Shown here: one piece after another, positions 44,250 to 55,694 of the stretch | Position numbering within the stretch: the first letter of the stretch is position 1 | How the letters are laid out: each line of letters starts with the position of its first letter | Assembly (NCBI RefSeq): GCF_038502225.1 | Contig: NC_091308.1 | Coordinates: 25,010,716 to 25,074,715, forward strand | DNA: 64,000 bases | Direction: 5' to 3' | DNA from: Cherax quadricarinatus | Lineage: Eukaryota > Arthropoda > Malacostraca > Decapoda > Parastacidae | The notes under the pieces: generated by a model | Seen by the model: the letters and a program-made list of their open reading frames with translations, nothing else | Told to the model about the DNA's origin: nothing | The model's database searches: none | Translations under genes and position numbers: made by a program

Positions 44250-44700
44250 TTTCTTTTCATCTAAGCATATCTCTTTCCGTTTTTCTGCTTCATGTTTTCC
44301 TGCTACATATTTCTCTTCCTCCTTTTCTTTACCTTAATGTCGTGTACCAATTTTTTGTTTTCTGACTTGCCCTGAATGACGGTCTCCACCCTTATTTCAA
44401 CTCCTTGGTCTATACTTTTATTCCCCTCCTCCTTGTTCTCTAATTTCCCCCCCCACTTTTTATATATATCTGGCAAACTTCTTAGGAACTTTCTTACATT
44501 TTCTAGGTTTTCACTTTTCAGTACTTCCCTTATGCCTGACCAGCTTTCCATCTCACTGGAGATGGAAAGCTGGTCAGACATAAGGTCATTTCTCATGGCT
44601 AAATTAAGCTTTGTACATGATACATGAAATGTTGTTCCAAATATTTCACAATCAATACCCCTCATTCTTCTTTCATGGAAGATACACGATTCCTGAAAGA
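44250..44700 (-). pseudogene. ORF1 N-terminal segment of the A2 LINE
   Basis: The minus strand reads CIFHERRMRGIDCEIFGTTF, HVSCTKLNLAMRN, then SWSGIREVLKSENLENVRKF and a lysine/glutamate-rich stretch (GKLENKEEGNKS). The Cys/His spacing recalls a PHD- or RING-like finger found in ORF1 of some LINEs; that assignment is tentative. It continues beyond the SINE into the CCCH segment. Confidence 0.5.
44536..44577. repeat. Perfect 19-bp hairpin
   Basis: CTGACCAGCTTTCCATCTC-ACTG-GAGATGGAAAGCTGGTCAG, arms fully complementary with a 4-base loop, inside the ORF1 remnant (residues SWSGIREV / DQLSISSEMES lie over it). Confidence 0.95.
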
Positions 44701-44782
44701 CGGGTGAAGAATAAATAAGACACGTGCAACGATTGGGTACCTTTATTGTTAAAACGTTTCGCCTACACCAAGCCAATAAGTC
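44700..44782 (-). mobile_element. Hammerhead-type terminal unit remnant
   Basis: The minus strand reads AGGCGAAACGTTTTAACAAT and GCACGTGTCTTATTTATTC. The stem II 3' half plus GAAAC is kept, but the CUGANGA half is degraded (CTGACTTATTGGCTT). It lies exactly between the A2 LINE and the next family A fragment. Confidence 0.65.
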
Positions 44783-45926
<1,144 letters not shown>

Positions 45927-45929
<3 letters not shown>

Positions 45930-46318
45930 AGATTCTGGAGGTACTGGTTCCTAATCTGCAGACGGAAATCACTCCCTATGAAAGCAAAAGACTTGGCAGG
46001 CGATGCAACATACCCCCAGTGAAAAGTAGGGGGGCCACTGATACACTACGAGAAAACACAGTAAGTGTCCGGGGCCCAAGACTGTTCAACAGCCTCCCAC
46101 CAGCCATAAGGGGAATTGCCAATAGACCCCTGTTTGTCTTAAAGAGGGAGTTGGACAGATACCTAAAGTCAGCGCAGGATCAGCCGGGCTGTGGCTCGTA
46201 CGTTGGATTATGTGCGGCCAGCAGTAACAGCCTCGTTGATCAGGCCCTGATCCACCGGGAGGCCTGATCGTGGACCGGGCTGCGAGGGCGTTGATCCCCG
46301 GAATGCCCTGCAGGTAGG
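45927..46318 (+). pseudogene. Family A LINE tail, right part and 3' end
   Basis: Resumes at AGATTCTGGAGGTACTGGTT (the KILEGLVPN segment) and reads VRGPRLFNSLPPAIRGIANR, LKRELDRYLKSAQDQPGCGS, then the G/C-rich 3' end to GAATGCCCTGCAGGTAG. It is the continuation of 44783-44979. Confidence 0.9.
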
Positions 46319-46420
46319 TAGACACGATAGGCTTCTTCAGTGAAAATCAGACAAGAAATTGGCTGAAGGAGCCTATCGTGTAGGCGAAACATTTCAACAG
46401 TAAAGACGCTCAACTGCTTC
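46319..46420 (+). mobile_element. Hammerhead-type terminal unit remnant, head-to-head
   Basis: ACACGATAGGCTTCTTCAG and CTGAAGGAGCCTATCGTGT are inverted with one mismatch around a 22-bp centre. The plus half continues AGGCGAAACATTTC. The core is CTGAAGG instead of CTGANGA, and GAAAC is followed by ATTTC, so cleavage is doubtful. Confidence 0.6.
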
Positions 46421-46429
46421 TTAAAACTC

Positions 46430-46530
46430 TCTCAGATATTTTTAATAATGTGAGGAGTCGGTACAATCGGTCTATAGTTCTTTGCTACAGCTGTGTTGTC
46501 ATCTTTCTGGCGTGGAGCAGCACCTGATTT
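46430..46530 (-). pseudogene. Short LINE RT fragment
   Basis: The minus strand reads AKNYRPIVPTPHIIKNI, the RT segment following the palm insertion of family A, with little else preserved. Confidence 0.6.
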
Positions 46531-46794
46531 CTTAATCCTAAGGAACCATTGTGATGCCTGAAGACACTATTTTGCTGGGTAGTACAAATTTTATGTTATA
46601 ATTTTCCTGAAAATTTTCTCCAGATTGCAGTAAACCAATATTTTTATCAACCATTTTTACTTATCCCTTTTGATGATGCATCGGAAATGTATAAAAACTG
46701 AGTGAAAAGAATACTTATGTTTCGAGATTAAAAAAGAAAAAAATCGTAACCCATCAAAGATGTTACAAGGTCGGAAGCGAAGTTCTCCTCTCTG
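46531..46794. other. No recognisable gene
   Basis: AT-rich spacer between retroelement fragments. Confidence 0.45.
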
Positions 46795-46970
46795 TTAACC
46801 CCTCAAGGGAGGTTCCTTGACGCTGGTGAGGAGCTCTTCATCTCGAGAATTGGATCTGTGCTCCAGTTCCCTGAACTGAGCCTGAATGCCTCCCATGCCC
46901 CCTCCCTGCCACAGGCGCTGTGTAATCCCTACGGGTTTAGCGCTCCCCGCGATAATCCTTTCTGTTAAGC
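46795..46970 (+). mobile_element. Family C short interspersed repeat
   Basis: CCCCTCAAGGGAGGTTCCTT, AATTGGATCTGTGCTCCAG and GGGTTTAGCGCTCCCCGCGA are shared with the bounded copy at 63339-63503. The AT-rich tail is reduced here. Confidence 0.8.
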
Positions 46971-47127
46971 TAACATGTAGAGGCGTGATAACCACTTACC
47001 GTTAAGACTTGCAATTCACCACTCACCATGAAGACACGATTCACCACTGTGTGTGTGTTAGTTACCATTCTGTCCTAGGCACATGTCGATTAGACACTTG
47101 GCCTGTTGTATATAAGTGTGTGCATGT

Positions 47128-47161
47128 GTGAGTGTGTGTGCGTATGCGTATGCGTGTGCGT

Positions 47162-47213
<52 letters not shown>
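47128..47213. repeat. (TG)n/(CGTATG)n microsatellite
   Basis: Starts with GTGTGCGTATGCGTATGCG and ends with about 20 pure TG units. Confidence 0.95.
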
Positions 47214-47215
<2 letters not shown>

Positions 47216-47345
47216 ATCCTTACCACTGTGCCATAGTTTTCCTTGATCTCTGATGAGCCACCGACAACAAAGCATCAGTCATGCATTACTGCACTATACT
47301 CACTTCCTGTCTCTGTAGGTCACTGCTATCGCTGAAGATATTCCA
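47214..47345. other. Spacer
   Basis: No feature seen between the microsatellite and the next minisatellite. Confidence 0.4.
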
Positions 47346-47584
47346 TATGAGAAGTATCTAACACCACTGAGAAGTATCTAACACCACTGAGAAGTATCTA
47401 ACACCCCTGAGAAGTAACTAAAACTACTGAGAAGTATCTTACACCACTGAGAAGTAACTAAAACTACTGAGAAATATCTAACACCACTGAGAAGTATCTA
47501 GCACTACCGAGAAGTATCTAACACCACTAAGAAGTATCTAGTAACACCGAGAAGTATCTAACACCACCTAGAAGCTCTAACACC
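47346..47584. repeat. 20-bp minisatellite, left of the nested LINEs
   Basis: About 12 units of GAGAAGTATCTAACACCACT. The same unit resumes at 52995-53040, so the LINE complex between them inserted into this array. Confidence 0.9.
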
Positions 47585-49601
47585 TGGAGGCTACCTGGAG
47601 GGCATTCCGGGGATCAACGCCCCAGCGGCCCGGTCCACGACCAGGTCTCCTGGTGGATCAGGGCCTGATCAACAAGGCTGTTACTGCTGGCCGCACGCAA
47701 TCCAACGTACGAACCACAGCCCGGCTGATCCGGCACCGTCTTTAGGTATCTGTCCAGCTCCCTCTTGAAGACAACCAGGAGTCTTCCCGTAATGCCCCTT
47801 ATTGCTGGTGGGAGGCTGTTGAACAGTCTTGGGCCCCGGACACTTATTGCGTTTTCTCTTAGTGTACCAGTGACGCCCCTACTTTTCACTGGGGGTATGT
47901 TGCATCGCCTGCCAAGTCTTTTGCTTTCGTGTGGAGTGACTGCTGTGTGCATATTAGGGAACAGTCCCTCCAGAATCATCCAGGTGTAGATTATGATCTC
48001 TCTCTCTCGCCTGCGCTCTAGTGAGTACAGTAAAGGTTCTCTGTACATTCTCTAGTTTTGCAATTTCACCTGCCTTGAATAGGTATGTTAATGTACAGCA
48101 GTATTCCAGCCTAGAGAGAATAAGTGATTTAAAAAGGATCATCATTGGTTTAGCATCTCTTGTCTGGAATGTTCTCAGTATCCATCCTATCAGTTTCCTA
48201 GCAGATGTGATAGTGGCATTGTTGTGGTCCTTGAAGGTGAGATCTTCGGACTTTACCACACCCAGGTCCTTCACATTACTTTTCCGCTCTATTGTGTGAT
48301 TGGAGTTTGTAGTATACTCAGTCCTAGTTATTATTTCCTCCAGTTTTCCATAACGGAGTAGTTGGAATTTGTCTTCATTGAACATCATATTGTTCTCTGT
48401 TGCCTATTGGAAAACTTGGTTTATAAATTCTTGGAGCTTTGCCGTGTCCTCAATGGATGACACTCTCATGCAGCTCCTAGTATCGTCTGCAAAAGATGAT
48501 ACAGTGCTGTGGTTTATATCTCTGTCTATGTCTGATATGAGAATAAGGAACAGGATAGGTGCGAGTACTGTGCCTTGTGGGACAGAGCTCTTCACTATGG
48601 CAGCATCTGATTTAACTCTGTTTACCCCTACTCTTTGTGTGCGATTGGTTAGAAAGTTGAAGATCCATCTGCCTACTTTGCCGGTTATCCCTTTAGCACG
48701 CATTTTGTGTGCTATTACACCATGGTCGCACTTGTCAAAGGCTTTTGCAAAGTCTATGTATACTACATCCGCATTCTGTTTGTTTTCCAGTGCATCTAGG
48801 ACCATATCATAGTGGTCAAGCAGTTGCGAAAGGCAGGAGCGACCTGTTCTGAAACCATGTTGCCCTGGGTTGTGCAATTTTTGGGAGTCCAGGTGGTTTG
48901 CTATCCTGCTTCTTAGAACTCTTTCAAAGATTTTTATGATGTGGGACGTTAAAGCTATTGGTCTATAGTTCTTCGCTACTGTTTTGCTGCCACCTTTATG
49001 GAGTGGTGCTATATCTGTTGTTTTTAGGGACTGTGTAATCTCGCCTGTCTCAAGCTCCTTCTCCATAGCATACTTAGGGCCCGTGAGAGGGGTTTCTTGC
49101 AGTTTTTAATGAATACCGAGTTCCACGAGTCTGGGCCTGGGGCTGAGTGCATGAGCATGTCGTCGATGGCTTTCTCAAAGTCTAGTGGAGTTAGGGTTAT
49201 GTCATAAATCTGGCCTACGTTGGCAGGGTTTTGAGGCTCATTCATGAAAAAATTGTTTGGATTGTCTATCTTTAAACTGGTCAGTGGCTCGCTGAACACT
49301 GAGTCATACTGCGATTTCAGTATCTCGCTCATTTCTTTGTTATCGTCTGTGTAGGATCCGTCTTGTCTGAGCAGGGGCCCTATACTAGAAGTGGTTTTTG
49401 ACATTTTTTTGGCATATGAAAAAAAATATTTCGAATTTCTTTTAGTTCCTCTTGTCTCTCCTGGATCCTGTATGAGTCCTTTAACTTTAGCTCAATATTT
49501 TCCACTTTCCTGGTTAGCACTTCCTTCCATGTATCAGATAAACTGGCATTCTTGAGGAGCTCAATGATTCTTCGTCTTCTCTTGTAGATGAAGCATTCTC
49601 T

Positions 49602-51927
49602 CTCTCTTTTTTTTTTACACAGGGTTTGACAAGGTTAAGGATCCCTAGCTTTATTGACAGCTATTTACAGGTTAAGGATTCCTAACTTTATTGGCAAGCT
49701 AAGAGCTGTTACCTACTTCAGCTCATTTGAAAGCATTTTTATTGTTATGAGACATACAAGTAGGAAACAGGATGAAGTTGGAGCCATCTGTGGGCCAGCA
49801 TTTTCATTTGATCAACTGACTTTATCTCGTTGACATCATTATCCTGTACGAATGTGTTCCATACTCGAGTCATCCTGGGTATATATGATCTCAGATGGAG
49901 TGATGTTCTGGAGAAGGGTACAGCTAGAGTGAAGTTGCTGCTTTCTGCCCGTCTTGTGGCATAAAAGCTTGTTTCACGCTGTCCTCGAAGTGGATCCAAG
50001 TGTGGTATTTTGACAATATTGGCCTTGTACATAACAGTAAGGCCACCCACATCCCTCCTATGTTGAAGGCTCTGCTGAAATGACAGATCTATCCAGGATG
50101 GGTCCAGGCGAGAGATGAGACGTCTTGCTCTGTTCTCTACTCTGTCAAGCAGTCGCAGATGAGAGGGGGGGCAGGCAAACCAAGAAAGTGGAGCATACTC
50201 AAGGTGCGAGTGTACTTGTGCCTCGTACAGGATCTTGCAACCCCTACTGTCAAGCAGATGGGAGATACGGCGAAGTGCTGTAAGCTTCCTGGCTGCCTTG
50301 TTTGCAAGATTTACAACATGGTTCTTCATGGTTAGTTTGGAGTCAAATTTCACCCCAAGGATATCAACTTCTTCTCCAGGTGCCAACATCCTCCCATTCA
50401 TCCTTACTACTGCACCAGCATTACCATCATGGTGCCTAGAGACGATCATCATTTGCGTTTTCTCAGGTGCAAATGTTACTTGCCATCTATTTCCCCAAGC
50501 TGATATAGCTCTCAGCTGGTGATTGATGTAGCTTAGAGCAGCTGGCATTTCTTCTCTTGGATAAGTGAATGTCAGTGTACAGTCGTCTGCATATGCATGT
50601 GATTCTGGGATGAGATGAAGAAGGTCGTTGAAGTAGACATTCCATAACAATGGACCCAGCACGCTTCCTTGTGGAACACTTGCCCCAATAGGATGTCTTG
50701 CTGATTCCGTTCCATTGAGAACTACACTTAGAGATCTACCATGAAGGTAGTCACTGAGGAGACATAGCGTAGAGCCTGCAATTCCCAGTGCTTGAAGTTT
50801 TGCTAAGAGGCCCTGGTGCCACACCCGGTCGAAAGCGCCAGCAAAGTCCAGTGCTACCACACAGCTGACTTTGGATTCATCCAGTGACTGGTGCCACTTA
50901 GTAGAGAGGTTTAACAACAGATCAGCAGCAGAGTAACCTTTCCTGAAGCCATATTGACGATCACAGAGTAGTGAGTGGTAGTCAAAAAACTCTGTCATTT
51001 GTCTTGAGAGATTATTGTCTCAAGGATCTTACCAGTGATTGACAGGAGTGACACTGGTCTGTAGTTGCTGATTTCTGCTCTGCTCTTCCTTTTGTGAACA
51101 GGGACTACATTTGCCTCTTTCCATAGAGAGGGCCATTTACACTGTACTAGGCAGTGCTGAAAGATGCGAGTTAGAGGTGCTGCTAGCTGGTCTGCACATC
51201 TTCTCAACAATCCTGGGCTCAACTTGTCTGGGCCCACAGCCTTTTCTTGGTCAAGCGATTTAAGTAGGAAATGCACCTCCTCCTGCCTTATTGTCACCAC
51301 TGACAGTTTTGACACAGTTCTTGCAGCTAGCCAAGGAGGGTCCCTTGCTGGATCAGGAACTTGCATTTTGGTAGCAAAGTGTTCAGCAAAGAGGTCCGCC
51401 TTTTCTTGACTACTAGTAGAGGTGGTCCCATCCTGTCGATTTAGAGGTAGAATAAGTTCATCAGGCAGATAACCTTGTCTGTCCTTGACCAGGGACCACC
51501 AGGTTTTGGAGCCTACCCTACCTGATGCTAACTTTCTTTTAGTGTCCACCTCCCATTTAGCAATGGCCCACTTTTGAACATCACCCATATGCCTACAGGC
51601 TTGCATGTGCAAGTTCCTGTTATAGGTGGTAGGATGTCTCTTATACCTTCGCCATGCTTTGTACTTAGCAGTAGCAGCCTCTCTACAACGAAAGCCAAAC
51701 CAAGGCTGATCTGTAGGCTTCGTCACATATTGCCGGTGAGGAATGTGTTCTTGTTGTAGATTAAGGATGTGTCCAGTGAAGGCTTTCACTTGGTTGTCAA
51801 CATCCCCTTGGAGAAGAGCATTCCAGTTGGTGGTGGCGAGCTCAGAGCAAAGGGCTGGCCAATTACCTCTTTCCCATAGCCAGGTTGTGCGTGTGGACTC
51901 ACCTCTCTCTCTCTCTCTCTCTCTCTC
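49602..51927 (-). mobile_element. Family D LINE, nested, 5'-truncated
   Basis: Bounded on the right by (CT)n at 51903-51927 and on the left by a T10 run (poly-A on the minus strand) at 49607-49617 after a short CTCTCTCT. The minus-strand 3' region has CAATAAAG. CT repeats on both sides are consistent with a target-site duplication inside a CT-rich spot of the host LINE. The coding part is described separately. Confidence 0.85.
49745..51900 (-). pseudogene. Family D LINE RT, broken by a single frameshift
   Basis: The first segment (51900-50995) carries a linker and the RT start: LWERGNWPALCSELATTNW, SLDQEKAVGPDKLSPGLLRR, VVPVHKRKSRAEISNYRPVS. The second (50998-49745, 417 residues) carries CDRQYGFRKGYSAADLLLN, D51 in VALDFAGAFDRVW, ASVPQGSVLGPLLWNVYFND, YADD at 136-139, and a long tail ending HPVSYLYVS. 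The two frames meet at ATGA near 50995-51000, where one indel would rejoin them. No other break is seen in about 700 residues. The endonuclease is missing. CR1/Jockey-like by motifs, clearly distinct from families A and B. Confidence 0.9.
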
Positions 51928-52994
51928 CAGTTTACTTCTTCTTTTCTTTTGTCTTATAGGAATATACCTTGAACATATTTCAGCTACCAGGAGGGTGATC
52001 TTTTCGAGGCATTGGTTAGGGTCCATGTAATTTAAGATGTCCTCCCAGCATGTTTCATTTAGGGCATAGTTTACCTGATCCCAGATGTTCTTGTTGTTGA
52101 AGATGAATTTGGTAAAGGTACCCTCATAACTGTATGCGTCTTGCCGGTCAGCACTCCTGTGCATGCAAGTCTGGACTTCGATTAGATTGTGATCAGAATG
52201 TGTTGTTTTTTATATTGTTATATTCCTTGCCAGGTCCTCATTATTTGTGAAAATAAGGTCCAGTGTGTTCTCCAGTCTTGTTGGCTAAACTATCTGCTGA
52301 CTTAGGGTGTGTTTGTTGCAGAAATTCAGCAGCTCCTCCTGTGTGTGTGACCTTTCATCTGAGCTACCTCCAGGGATTATTTCTGCTACAACATTATTTG
52401 CTATATTCTTCCATTCTGTGTGTCTTAGACTGAAGTCACCAAGCAACAAGATGTTTGGGGATGGGGCTGCAAAGTTATCCAGACAGGAGTCAATTTTTGA
52501 TAGTTGTTCTTTGAACTGTTGGGACGTAGCATCCGGTGGCTTATACACCAGTACAATGACTAAGTTTTGGTTCTCGATTTTTGTCAGAACTTCAACTACT
52601 TCATTTGTGGTGTTCAATATCTCTTTACAAATGAGAGACTCTTTGACATAGAGGCCAACCCTCCCTTGTTGCCTGTTCTTTCTGTCACATCTGAAAAGGC
52701 TGTATCCAGGTATCCATATTTCACTGTCAAAGTAATCTTTTGCGTGGGTCTCTGTGAAGGCTGCAAACAGTGCATTTGACTCCCCTAGAAGTCCGCTAAT
52801 GAAAGGTATTTTGTTGTTGGTGGATGGCTTAAGGCCTTGTATATTAGCAAATATAAATGAGGTTGTGTTGCATGTTTGTTGGGGGGGATTTTGTTGTTGG
52901 CATCAGTAGCTGTGAGTCCGGAGGTGCCACTGGCTGTGCCTCCAGTCCAACAAGGCTCCAAGGTGGTGGACTATTTTGGTTATCTCTTTCCACC

Positions 52995-53040
52995 GAGAAG
53001 AAGTATCTAACACCATTGAGAGTTATCTAATACTGACAAA
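52995..53040. repeat. 20-bp minisatellite, right of the nested LINEs
   Basis: Two degenerate units (GAAGTATCTAACACCATTGA, GAGTTATCTAATACTGA) that continue the array at 47346-47584. Confidence 0.8.
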
Positions 53041-54002
53041 TATTGTATATGACCAAGCCTGTACAGCCTCATCCAGCCAAGCCTCTTAGTGCAACATAAG
53101 GAAAAATTTGTACAATTCCATTACAGCTGAATACAAATGGTGTATTTTGACATGTACTGTAAGAACTAGATCTGGATACAAATGGTGTACTGCTGACAAT
53201 ACTGAAGACACGTTACAGAGCAAGTTTTTATTTGGTAAAATTCGCTCTTTATAAAGAGTTTTATCGTCATGACTCGATAAAACTAAATCTTGTTTCGATA
53301 AAAAAAAAACCAAGATTTCTGCAACGTGTTGTACAGTTGCAGACAATACAACAATGTGTATTTCAGACATGCGAGGATCTAGACTCATGAATGAAACAAA
53401 AACAGCCTACCTTCTGAACAAGTCTACTTCAACATTCGCCTAGTTTGCCCGTCGCACGTAAGTTAAAACTTGGTGTCCAACGAGCCCGTCCTCTAAAGTT
53501 TAAAATCAATGTCATTAAAAACTTGTATAATTTACTTACTGCCACCTAAAACCCACATAGAGCAAAACTGTGTCCTGCTGTGCTAACGAAGCAGAAAAAT
53601 GTGCCATCAAGTGAGCAGCAATAGCCTTCTTGAGCAGGATGTTAAGAAAAGACCTAGACTGAGACCGCTTAGCAGGCGCGATGATACCCTGAATCCTCTT
53701 TAAGTAATACATATAAAGAGAAACCACTCAAGTGTACCGTGTAAAAACAAATTATGCAAATATTAATCACCCATACAGTAGGCTAAGCATTAATTTGAAC
53801 ACCATAGTAATGAATTATGGGATCTGTTATGTACACAAGATAGTTTAGCAGAAGTGACGTATAAAAAAATATAGGGTGTTTATTTTATGTTATGCTAGAT
53901 GAGTTATATTTTTTACATCGTAAAATCCTCAAGATTAAATTTTAATATTTCATAAAGACAGTAGAGAAAAGTGACGCTATCGCTGTCTCCACGCTGTATA
54001 AT
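53041..54002. other. No recognisable gene
   Basis: AT-rich. The 63-codon and 100-codon minus frames here have no family pattern, and TTTTATCGTCATGACTCGAT / ATCTTGTTTCGATAAAA near 53260 give a weak inverted signal. Confidence 0.45.
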
Positions 54003-54245
54003 AATAATATAATCTTTACTACAAGTACATGCACAAGGTATACAGTCCTAGCTGACATCAATGACATACTATATAGAAAGCCCCTTGTTATGCAGAACAT
54101 TTCGGGCAAATTAAGTCAGTTTTGACCCAGGATGCTACCCACACCAGTCGACTAACATCCAGGTACCCATTTTGAGGAGATTCAAACCCCCGGACCTCAG
54201 CGTGTGTGAGCTGAGTGCGCTAACGATCGAGCCACGGGACACCTT
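54003..54245 (-). mobile_element. tRNA-derived SINE with divergent head
   Basis: Body landmarks GGTATACAGTCCTAGCTGAC, AACATTTCGGGCAAATTAAG and CCACACCAGTCGACTAAC match the copy at 43938-44247. The tRNA-like head (minus-strand TGGCTCGATCGTTAGCGCAC) differs from the Val-type heads, and its B box is altered to GGGTTTGAATCTC. Confidence 0.75.
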
Positions 54246-54365
54246 GTTTCTTGTTTCCCATCCACTCGTGTCTATGTATAAATTGCTTTCTTTCCTGTAT
54301 TTATATACTCCTCTAATGAACATCGACACATGTAATAAATGACTAACTGTTTTGCGATGAAGCAC

Positions 54366-54370
<5 letters not shown>

Positions 54371-54399
<29 letters not shown>
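54371..54399. repeat. (TG)n microsatellite
   Basis: About 15 TG units. Confidence 0.9.
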
Positions 54400-54401
<2 letters not shown>

Positions 54402-54418
54402 ACTATATGTTAAAAAAG

Positions 54419-55040
54419 TATACAAAACCGACAAATACATCAAAGACGTGTGCAATATTAGGTAGCTTTATTAAGAAAACGTTTCGCCCACCAGAGGCTT
54501 TGAACGGAAAATTTTCCTGGTGGGCGAAACTTTTCCTGCATAAAGTTACTTAACAATGCAAACGAGTATCCTTTATATACCGAATGCTGGAGACTCAGGT
54601 TAGACATTCGCAGAGGACATTCAGCAACAGACAGTGGAAGATGATGCTGCTGTTTCCCTGGAGATGGGACGAAGGATAGTGTTATCAGGTTAGATGCCTT
54701 CACCTGCCTCCGTGCTGAAGGTAATGATGTTAGCAAGAGTGGGCCTGGGGATTGCCTTGTTATGTTAAGTCACTGAAAGGAAACACTCTTTGAGCTTCTG
54801 TAGTATGTTGCCAATAAGAGTTTAATGGTAGTTTACCTGAAGGCGATAACCTCCGGAAGATTGATGGACTGAACACATCAATTCCAGGCTAAGGGACTGA
54901 TTACCTCAAGCTCCTCCTCTTTTTCCACCGTTCTTCTTTGTATTAGACTGACGAAGCCACTGTTTGGCGAAACGTTTCCTCAATAAATACACCCAAATGT
55001 TACACAAGTGTCTCGGTCTTCAACTTGTCGGTTTTCTAAA
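54419..55040. mobile_element. 620-bp element with inverted ends, each carrying a hammerhead unit
   Basis: The left end AAAACCGACAAA and right end TTGTCGGTTTT are inverted. Inside them the order mirrors: GTGTGCAATATTAGGTAGC / TTACACAAGTGTC, TTATTAAGAAAACGTTTCGCC / GGCGAAACGTTTCCTCAATAA. The left end also contains a 16-20-bp palindrome (AAACGTTTCGCCCACCAG, CTGGTGGGCGAAAC, about 54478-54530). The right end holds a complete hammerhead at 54941-54991. The 300-bp centre has no coding pattern. I read it as a non-autonomous Penelope-type derivative. Confidence 0.7.
54941..54991 (+). ncRNA. Hammerhead ribozyme (minimal type I)
   Basis: Core CTGACGA, stem II GCCA-CTGTT-TGGC, then GAAAC followed by GTTTC. 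Stem I can form from GA/TC beside the core and GTATT/AATAC farther out, with an internal loop between. All invariant positions of CUGANGA and GAAA are present. As in the copy at 3915, stem III is only ACGT, so activity would probably need a dimer. Confidence 0.75.
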
Positions 55041-55645
55041 GCATCTATCACATTACAATACGATCAAACCTAATAAGTAATCATATCCAATATATAACTA
55101 ATGTATTTGTACAGCTCTTTAAAAATATATAATTTTAATAATATAATTCTAATTCAAAGACACTATTTAATTAAAAGTTGCTCCCATGTCAAAATCCAAT
55201 ATAATCCGCTGAAATGTTATGTCAAAACCCATCTTAGATCAGTATAGTTCAGCTATCATAACTTTGGAGTCCAGTCGCTGGACCCATTATGTACCTTTGT
55301 AATCTTTTGACTACCGCCCACAGGATGGGTATGGGGTACATAATAAAGATATTAAACTAATATTAAACTAAAGATCAGTATGAATAATACTGACTGCTTA
55401 ATCATGAAAACTATGGTTTAAATAAGGTTGCTGTTATAGAATGAACAAGAGATAAAATATTTCTATCCTAGATACAGAAGTTACAACTGAGCAGAGATCA
55501 TCGGAGGGAGATTGAGTGTTACTGATAAGGCCTTTGTTAGCGTGCAAGAGCGGCGTGGGGAGCGCAAGATAACACTGCCTGATACTAACCACTATCACAC
55601 ATGCCACTTAACCCAAACATCTATTTCGGTTTGCGTTAAATACAG
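55041..55645. other. AT-rich stretch without gene
   Basis: Nothing assigned; contains TAATATTAAACTAAAGATC repeated loosely near 55350. Confidence 0.45.
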
Positions 55646-55682
55646 AACTTTTCCTACCTTGCAGTCCAAGGTAGGAAAAGTT
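55646..55682. repeat. Perfect 16-bp hairpin
   Basis: AACTTTTCCTACCTTG-CAGTC-CAAGGTAGGAAAAGTT, immediately upstream of the Penelope-type terminal block. Confidence 0.95.
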
Positions 55683-55694
55683 TTCCCCTTGAGT

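Larger units (their letters stand above)
40905..44700 (-). pseudogene. Degenerate A2 LINE with zinc-finger ORF1, endonuclease and RT
   Basis: Read right to left. ORF1 N-terminal part: 44250-44700. ORF1 CCCH part: 43671-43935. Endonuclease: 42711-43325 (AFT-like TFTETQTMDV, RPQRGTGRTLCERY, PTRNENTLDLIFTNNEG). RT: 42189-42440 (DIAPLHKGGTRELAKNYRPV), 41940-42180 (motif A region) and 41561-41830. Tail: 40905-41500. A SINE interrupts ORF1 at 43938-44247, and a second 42430-42540 segment is tandemly duplicated (TTTTTTATAAGGCATTCCAT repeated about 100 bp apart). Its tail matches 1263-1740 and 63130-63565, and the overall plan matches family A. Many stops and frameshifts; inactive. Confidence 0.8.
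47585..52996 (-). pseudogene. Best-preserved family A LINE, split by a family D LINE
   Basis: Minus strand, right to left. Endonuclease, 52996-52170: IPFISGLLGESNALFAAFTE, RKNRQQGRVGLYVKESLICK, ILLLGDFS, PTRLENTLDLIFTNNED, HSDHNLIEVQT. Linker, 52164-51930: NYMDPNQCLEKITLLVAEIC. Then the family D insertion (49602-51927). RT, 49600-48400: SAPGPDSWNSVFIKNC, IAPLHKGGSKTVAKNYRPIA, VVYIDFAKAFDKCDHG, SSVPQGTVLAPILFLI, SSFADDTRSCM. Tail, 48388-47614: SRLEYCCTLTYLFKAGEIAK, VRGPRLFNSLPPAIRGITGR, KRELDRYLKTVPDQPG. Then the G/C-rich 3' end to 47585. The RT frame of 48404-49066 is intact over 220 codons with both FADD aspartates, but frameshifts, a stop in the endonuclease part and the insertion break the whole. 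ORF1 is missing. Confidence 0.9.
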
